A model generated the notes under the pieces. It saw nothing but the letters and a program-made list of their open reading frames with translations, did not search any database and was not told the origin of the DNA. From the NCBI GenBank assembly GCA_036277115.1, contig DASUNM010000002.1, forward strand, positions 124,001 to 188,000: 64,000 bases of DNA, in the 5' to 3' direction. A program made the position numbers and the translations under genes. Shown in pieces: positions 59,503 through 64,000 of this stretch (the first letter of the stretch is position 1; every line of letters starts with the position of its first letter). Source of the DNA: Pyrinomonadaceae bacterium (GTDB taxonomy: Bacteria > Acidobacteriota > Blastocatellia > Pyrinomonadales > Pyrinomonadaceae).

Positions 59503-59586
59503 TTGTCAGTTGTCGGTTGTCATTTGTCAGTAGCTACTTCAGTCGTACGCATTCACGACTGACAACGGACGACTGACAACTGACGT
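59503..59586. repeat. Inverted heptad arrays (TTGTCAG / CTGACAA) upstream of pilM
   Basis: The left arm, 59503-59530, is TTGTCAG TTGTCGG then TTGTCAT TTGTCAG. The right arm, 59559-59586, is CTGACAA CGGACGA then CTGACAA CTGACGT. Period 7 throughout, arms reverse complementary, centre 28 nt. It fills the whole gap between the pseudopilin stop and the pilM start. Confidence 0.8.
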
Positions 59587-59588
59587 TT

Positions 59589-60071
59589 TTACCATTGACT
59601 GTACGGCGTACCCTCGGTCGAAACCTCGGGAGACGTGCTGTGGATGTCGCGGATACCGCTGCCGCCTTCGCTGGAATAAGGGTCTTCGCCGACCTCGATA
59701 TTCCAGTCTTTCTGTTCGGTGATCGGGTCGGTGGGAACTTCACGCATGTAGCCGGCACTGACGAGGTCGTCCAGCGACTGCGGCAGCTTTCCCTTGTCGG
59801 CCCCGTATTGATCGATGAGCGAGCGCATCCGGTAAAGATCGTCGCGCAGGACGGTTTCGCGCGCGTGCATGATCGTCTTGTGATATTGGGGCAGGGCCAC
59901 CGCCGCCAGGATGATGATGATCGAAATTACGATCATCAGTTCCAGGAGGGTGAATCCGCGCTGCCGCGCGGCGGCAAAGAGCCAAGGGCGAAGGGCAAAG
60001 CGCTTCTCTCTACCCTTTCCCCTTTGCCCTTTGCCCTCTGCTCGCTTACCAGTCACGATACTTTGTTCCAT
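59589..60071 (-). CDS. gspG: Type II secretion major-pseudopilin-like protein (GspG type)
   Basis: 160 residues. The prepilin peptidase site is in ARQRG/FTLLELMIVISIIIIL (cleavage after Gly39), followed by the hydrophobic N-helix and a GspG-like globular part (ARETVLRDDLYRMRSLIDQY, KLPQSLDDLVSAGYMREVPT, DPITEQKDWNI). The 39-residue leader is much longer than the usual 6-15; much of it (KRAEGKGQRGKGREKRFALR) is translated heptad repeat. ATG 60071 overlaps the upstream pseudopilin gene by 26 nt; no later in-frame ATG exists before the cleavage site. Confidence 0.85.
   Translation of the reverse strand: MEQSIVTGKRAEGKGQRGKGREKRFALRPWLFAAARQRGFTLLELMIVISIIIILAAVALPQYHKTIMHARETVLRDDLYRMRSLIDQYGADKGKLPQSLDDLVSAGYMREVPTDPITEQKDWNIEVGEDPYSSEGGSGIRDIHSTSPEVSTEGTPYSQW
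59976..60041. repeat. Inverted heptad arrays inside the gspG leader-peptide codons
   Basis: The left arm, 59976-60003, is CAAAGAG CCAAGGG then CGAAGGG CAAAGCG. The right arm, 60014-60041, is CCCTTTC CCCTTTG then CCCTTTG CCCTCTG. The centre is 10 nt. The element lies within the coding sequence for the cleaved pseudopilin leader. Confidence 0.8.
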
Positions 60072-60753
60072 TCAGCGCCGTGCCCTCAGATCTTGAACGA
60101 ACATCGAAAACGTTCTCGCCTCCCCAACCATCACACGAGGTGTCGGCAGTATCGTAGGACGACCTAAGGCACCAGTCGGCCTTACCCGTCATTGGATCGA
60201 CGGGGATGCGGCGCAGATAAATCTTGATCTTCGGAATCACTGAGTCCGGGCTGGCCGCATCGGTCGCGGAGACGCCCATTTGTCCCCGACGCCCCAGACC
60301 ACCTGCCGTGATCGGCAATACATCGACGCCGTTGACCAGCGTTTCCAGATCGGGCGGATATCGATCCGGGTTATCGACGCCAAAGATTGTCTGGTCGCTA
60401 ATGAAAACCCGGACGCGCGGGTCTCCGAAAATACTCGCCTGGTTTTGTGCTTGCGGCGGCCGCGGCGCTTGCTCCTGTTGGGCCGTACTGCCAGGTTGCA
60501 TCGTTTGCATCTGAGCCCCGACTACACCTTCGCGGTGAAACTGGTCGAAGGCCTCGCGCATTTCGCGCAAATATGCGCGCAGTTCCTCCTCTTTCTGACG
60601 TTTGGCGGAAACCTGAACCAGAGGAATCACGCCGAGCGTCAGAATCGCCAACACGAAAACCGTGATCACCAACTCGATGAGGGTGAACCCGCGTTGCGGG
60701 AGTCGCGCGGCGCGCGTTGCCGGTCGAATGGAATGCCTGGTGCTGACCTTCAT
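60046..60753 (-). CDS. Type II secretion pseudopilin (GspG-like, larger)
   Basis: 235 residues. The leader ends PQRG/FTLIELVITVFVLAIL with Glu5 conserved, then a globular part with EELRAYLREMREAFDQFHRE, a Gln/Pro-rich loop (~80-105), and the GspG-like end PDRYPPDLETLVNGVDVLPI and RIPVDPMTGKADWCLRS. Two Cys (WCLRSS, TSCDGW) may form a disulfide. Its stop is 25 nt inside the next pseudopilin gene, and its start is 3 nt after the secretin stop, so the three genes are tightly coupled. Confidence 0.85.
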   Translation of the reverse strand: MKVSTRHSIRPATRAARLPQRGFTLIELVITVFVLAILTLGVIPLVQVSAKRQKEEELRAYLREMREAFDQFHREGVVGAQMQTMQPGSTAQQEQAPRPPQAQNQASIFGDPRVRVFISDQTIFGVDNPDRYPPDLETLVNGVDVLPITAGGLGRRGQMGVSATDAASPDSVIPKIKIYLRRIPVDPMTGKADWCLRSSYDTADTSCDGWGGENVFDVRSRSEGTALNGTKYRDW

Positions 60754-60756
60754 ACG

Positions 60757-63534
60757 TTACGGCTTCACGGCTGCCGCCGCCGCCTTCACTGTCACTGTTG
60801 CCGGTGAAGCCACCTGCACTACCGAAGCGCTGCCGTCGGCAGTGACGATGTGGACACTCGCCAGATCGAAGGCGAGCGAGCTGTTGCCACCGGCGAGACC
60901 CTCAACTTCAAGATTGAGGAGCGCGCCTGCGCCCGAGATCGTGGCGCCGGCCGCCGGCGCAATCGACACGAGCAAGACGCCGCCCTCATTCTTCATGACG
61001 GAAATAGTCGCCCCGGTTTTCGCGTCGGTCAGAATCTTTCCAGCCGTGACGTTTGTGATTTTCAAAATGTTCGGATCAAACCGAAGCATCACGACCGCGA
61101 CGCCCAGCGGCGCCGGCGAATTCAAATCAAGCGAGAGTTGACGCTTCTCGCCCACCGTGACCTCCGCTGTCTCAGAGGGGAATCCCAATTCGATGACGGC
61201 GGGCAGTGGGGCTGACTTCGCTGTCGCCTCAGTCACCGCCGGTTTCGGCGCGAGGTCTTCGACGGGCGCCGTCACATTTGCTTCGGTCTTTGCACTGGCC
61301 GACGTCGCAGTGACTTCAGTATTCGGCGTGACGACACTTTTGATTGCGGACGCCACGTCAAGTTTGTTTGTCTCAGTAGCCGGAGTTTGCGGCGCGAACG
61401 AAGCCGCTGCTTTCGGTTGCGGCATCGTCGAATCGTTTGCGGCCGGCGAATTTGTGCCGTTCACGACCGTCGCTTGATTTGTTGTCACTGCCGGCTCTGT
61501 CTTCGCGGCGCTGCCGTTATTCTGGGCAACGTTCGTTGTTTGGGTCGGCGTTGTTTGGGTGGGCGTTGTTTGTGTCGGCGTTGTTTGTGTCGCCGCCCCA
61601 TTGTTGGCCGCTGCTTGCGTCTGTGTTTCAGCCCCGGCCGCCGGAACATACGCCGGCGCGTCAGGCAACTGAACATTCACTTCTTTTGGTATGCGGCGCG
61701 CCGCGAGTATCTGTTCTTCGCGATAGTTCTCGCGCAGCATTGCTTCAAGCGACCCGGTCGTCGGCGATTGCAGAGTACCGCTCGGTCGCATTTCTTCGTC
61801 ACGCGGAGTCAGCGCCGGTGCACGCAGCACGCGTGGCGTGACCGCGATCACGATATCAACCCGACGATTGTTCCGCGTCGGCGAGGTGAACAGTCGTCCC
61901 ACGATCGGGAGGCCGCCGAGGACAGGCAGTCCCGAACGCCCCTTTGTCTCAACGTCCTGCGAGACACTCGCCAGCAGCATGGTCCGATTGTTCTGCACGC
62001 GCGCAGTTCCGGTAATTGTCCGTTCAGTGAATGTCGGCGTCAGGGTGCTCGCACCGAGCACGTCCTTTGACTCGATGTTCATCTTCACTTGCACGTCCAG
62101 ATTCGGAAACACCTGCGGCGTGAAGGTAAGCGTCAGTCCCGTCGGTTCATAGTTGATGACGGGAAAACCGCCTGACGGAAAGCCTCCCGTGCCGGGCTGA
62201 GGCGTGCCGGTCTGGACGCCGAACGGATAAGCCTGCGCCGTTTGCACGGGCACGCGTTGTCCGATGCGCGCCTTTGATTCTTCGCCGTTGAAGGCATGCA
62301 CCTGCGTCGATGCAATTAGTTTCGTGTTGTCTTTCGATTGAAATGCGTGGAAGACAGACGACGGAATGACCAACGCCGCCGCCAGCGCGGTCGGTACTTG
62401 TCCGACAATGCTGCTGAGATTTACGCCTGGTTGAGAACTGTTTACCGCACCGGAACTACTGAGGACGCTGAGGCCGGGTGACCCGCCAAGGTTGAAGAGC
62501 CCGGGTCCGCCGATCTGATTGCCGAACTGCAGCAAATCGGACTGTGAGACTTCATAGATGTCCACGTCCATGACAACTTCCGCGCGATCTTTGTCGATAC
62601 TCTGAATGAGTTCGCCGATTAGCCTCACGTTCTCAGCCGTATCGCGGACGGTCAAACTGTTCGTGTCCTTGTCGGCGACGACAATCATCGAAGGGCGTCC
62701 CACCGACGCCGGTAACGCCTGCCCGATGAGCGTCTTCACCTTTTCCGGATCGGCGTTCGAGATAAAGAACGTGCGCACAACTAACTGCTGATACTGCGGC
62801 CGACGCGCCTGGTCGGCGACGAGGATCGTGTGTCGATCCAGCTTTTGGAAGAACAAGCTCTCCTGCAAGAAGATGTAGTCCAGTGCTTTGGCAGTCGTGA
62901 CGGGATGGTTCAGCACCATCTCAAGCGTCCGCGGTTGCGCGAAAGACTGTTTGTCGAAAACAACGTTCAGGCCCAACTGTTCGGCGAGCGTGCGAATGTA
63001 ATGCTTCAGATCGCCGTTGAAGTTTCCCTGACGGATTTGTCCCGGCAGCGCAGACGGCGGCAATGGCTCTTCACCCGGCTTTGAGGCCCCGGCCGGCGTG
63101 CCACCGGTACCCTCCGTCGCGGTTCCGTTACTCTTGACCGCGCCGCCTTCTTTAACCTCCTGAAGACGCAGCATGCGCTCCATCTCAGACACAGCTAATT
63201 GATTTACCGGGTCGTAACCAAACGCCTGGCGAAACGCGTTGTAAGCTCCGATGTAGTCCCGCTGCTCTGCCAGTGCGCGTCCCTGCTGCATGAACATCTG
63301 CGACGCATTGAAGATCGCGCGCCGGTAATGAAGCTGAAACTCCGCGTTCGACGGATCAGACGCCAGCGCGAGCGTGTATTCCTGCGCCGCTTTGTCCCAT
63401 TGCTGCGCTTGCTCGTGCTTCAGGCCGCGTTTGAAATGGTCCCGGCCCTTCTTGGCAAAGGCCGTCAACGGCACAACCAGCAGGCACAGGACGACAACAA
63501 GGGAAACAATCGGATTACGGGTCTGCGTTTTCAT
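60757..63534 (-). CDS. gspD: GspD/PilQ-like secretin with C-terminal cohesin domain
   Basis: 925 residues. Signal peptide (to ~28), TPR-like helices (30-115, DHFKRGLKHEQAQQWDKAAQ), a secretin N-domain (about 175-250), an N1/N2 KH-like domain (VVRTFFISNADPEKVKTLIG...), and the secretin barrel (about 390-610; VPVQTAQAYPFG, GLTLTFTPQVFPNLDVQVKM, SGLPVLGGLPIVGRLFTSP). A Thr/Gln/Ala-rich linker with TQTTP repeats (about 640-700) follows, then a cohesin-type beta-sandwich (about 776-922; VIELGFPSETAEVTVGEKRQ, VVMLRFDPNILKITNVTAGK). Outer-membrane channel of a T2SS/T4P-like machine. The cohesin extension would project at the channel, a fusion seen in Acidobacteriota-type secretins. Confidence 0.9.
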   Translation of the reverse strand: MKTQTRNPIVSLVVVLCLLVVPLTAFAKKGRDHFKRGLKHEQAQQWDKAAQEYTLALASDPSNAEFQLHYRRAIFNASQMFMQQGRALAEQRDYIGAYNAFRQAFGYDPVNQLAVSEMERMLRLQEVKEGGAVKSNGTATEGTGGTPAGASKPGEEPLPPSALPGQIRQGNFNGDLKHYIRTLAEQLGLNVVFDKQSFAQPRTLEMVLNHPVTTAKALDYIFLQESLFFQKLDRHTILVADQARRPQYQQLVVRTFFISNADPEKVKTLIGQALPASVGRPSMIVVADKDTNSLTVRDTAENVRLIGELIQSIDKDRAEVVMDVDIYEVSQSDLLQFGNQIGGPGLFNLGGSPGLSVLSSSGAVNSSQPGVNLSSIVGQVPTALAAALVIPSSVFHAFQSKDNTKLIASTQVHAFNGEESKARIGQRVPVQTAQAYPFGVQTGTPQPGTGGFPSGGFPVINYEPTGLTLTFTPQVFPNLDVQVKMNIESKDVLGASTLTPTFTERTITGTARVQNNRTMLLASVSQDVETKGRSGLPVLGGLPIVGRLFTSPTRNNRRVDIVIAVTPRVLRAPALTPRDEEMRPSGTLQSPTTGSLEAMLRENYREEQILAARRIPKEVNVQLPDAPAYVPAAGAETQTQAAANNGAATQTTPTQTTPTQTTPTQTTNVAQNNGSAAKTEPAVTTNQATVVNGTNSPAANDSTMPQPKAAASFAPQTPATETNKLDVASAIKSVVTPNTEVTATSASAKTEANVTAPVEDLAPKPAVTEATAKSAPLPAVIELGFPSETAEVTVGEKRQLSLDLNSPAPLGVAVVMLRFDPNILKITNVTAGKILTDAKTGATISVMKNEGGVLLVSIAPAAGATISGAGALLNLEVEGLAGGNSSLAFDLASVHIVTADGSASVVQVASPATVTVKAAAAAVKP

Positions 63535-63664
63535 AAGTATTACCTTTCGGAGGTTTGGCTACCTTTGATGCCGGTTAGCCCCGGTTCACTGCTCGTTACA
63601 CGCGAGCGGCACACACTCGGTTCCTCAATGACCGAAAAACTAGCGCAGTTTAACAGAAACTCGG
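63535..63664 (-). promoter_or_regulatory. Structured leader candidate upstream of gspD
   Basis: The minus strand between gspE and gspD can fold into several consecutive hairpins: TCGGT/ACCGA, GCTCG/CGAGC, a GGGGCTAACCGGCATC segment, and ACCT/AGGT, which covers the AAAGG Shine-Dalgarno just before ATG 63534. The G-rich/AACC/AAACCTCCG pieces are reminiscent of GEMM (c-di-GMP-class) riboswitches but do not match the full consensus. Confidence 0.3.
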
Positions 63665-63727
63665 AAGCTTTTTAAGAGATGGAAAGTGGAACAAGTTCTA
63701 TTTTGGCGATTATTACGGGGAAAGGCT

Positions 63728-64000
63728 CTATCGCTGAGTGTTCAAATTCACCTCTTCGACGAATGTCACGCGATTGATTTCATGGAGAGTGGAAACACCG
63801 GTAAAGATCTTTTTCAGAGCCGATTCACGCAGGCTGGTGAGGCCTTCAGCCTCTGCCGCGCGCCGAACTTCCGAGCCGGGACGACGTTCCACGATCATCT
63901 CGCGGATGTTGTCACTCAAATCCAGCAGCTCGTGAATCGCGGTGCGGCCCCGATAGCCGGTGTGATTGCAGCTCTCGCATCCGGTATTCATATAGAACAC
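63728..64000 (-). CDS. GspE/PilB-type secretion ATPase, C-terminal fragment
   Basis: The last 90 residues of a T2SS/T4P ATPase; the N-terminal part lies beyond the right edge, so the apparent start at 64000 is not a real start. CESCNHTGYRGR is the second CxxC pair of the family's zinc-binding subdomain, followed by RTAIHELLDLSDNIREMI, the Arg-rich segment and DELxxxTxxGxTSxxEI-like end (ALKKIFTGVSTLHEINRVTF). It powers pseudopilus or pilus assembly. First visible gene of the gspE-gspD-pseudopilin-pilM operon, 193 nt upstream of gspD. Confidence 0.9.
   Translation of the reverse strand: MFYMNTGCESCNHTGYRGRTAIHELLDLSDNIREMIVERRPGSEVRRAAEAEGLTSLRESALKKIFTGVSTLHEINRVTFVEEVNLNTQR

Overview
The window looks like chromosome of a GC-rich, Gram-negative (diderm) bacterium, most probably an Acidobacteriota of the Blastocatellia/Pyrinomonadales kind. 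This is an inference from gene content: an Oar-type TonB-dependent receptor, a secretin with a C-terminal cohesin domain, several ECF sigma modules, a TPR-CHAT protein, giant DUF11/beta-barrel surface proteins and a BNR beta-propeller protein. No rRNA, tRNA, CRISPR array, intact insertion sequence or phage was seen.

Layout. 0-10.6 kb is mostly housekeeping: a truncated exported protein, a Tat-exported M20 amidohydrolase, tyrS, a SnoaL-like protein, glyQS, an asparaginase coupled to a small unknown gene, a 3D-domain cell-wall protein behind a structured leader, and a UvrD/PcrA helicase. 10.9-17.6 kb is a four-gene operon: ECF-like sigma factor, membrane-anchored TPR-CHAT protease, unknown protein, cytoplasmic S8 subtilase. 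17.6-20.6 kb holds a 3'-end fragment of mug, a two-gene cassette and then intact mug, an arrangement like an old integration footprint. 20.6-27.2 kb carries an ATP-dependent DNA ligase, lexA, the BNR protein and an RlmI-type methyltransferase. 27.3-29.7 kb is a divergent pair: a frameshifted TPR/Fis-HTH/pseudo-receiver regulator and a 90-residue exported Cys/Pro-rich peptide. 30.3-46 kb is a soluble GAF/PAS histidine kinase, an NtrC-type regulator and, behind a candidate sigma-54 promoter, a 12-kb run of four DUF11 surface-protein genes. 46-49 kb has three poorly known genes. 49-55 kb (minus strand) has a LolA-like exported protein, the TonB receptor, a DUF5666-like protein, and a sigma / membrane protein / LTXXQ periplasmic protein module. 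56-64 kb (minus strand) has a polytopic membrane protein, an ECF sigma/zinc anti-sigma pair, and a type II secretion/type IV pilus operon (GspE, GspD, two pseudopilins, PilM-like) running off the right edge.

Non-coding structure is unusually rich. There are two dispersed palindromic (REP/REPIN-like) families around tyrS, glyQS, the ligase and lexA. There is also a striking set of short tandem arrays of exact 7-, 8- or 9-bp period, usually as two inverted arms. Four of these lie within 3 kb in the secretion/sigma region, two of them reaching into or touching start codons. The most promising leads are the sigma/CHAT/subtilase operon, the divergent TPR-regulator/exported-peptide pair, the heptad-repeat elements and the mug 3'-end duplication.
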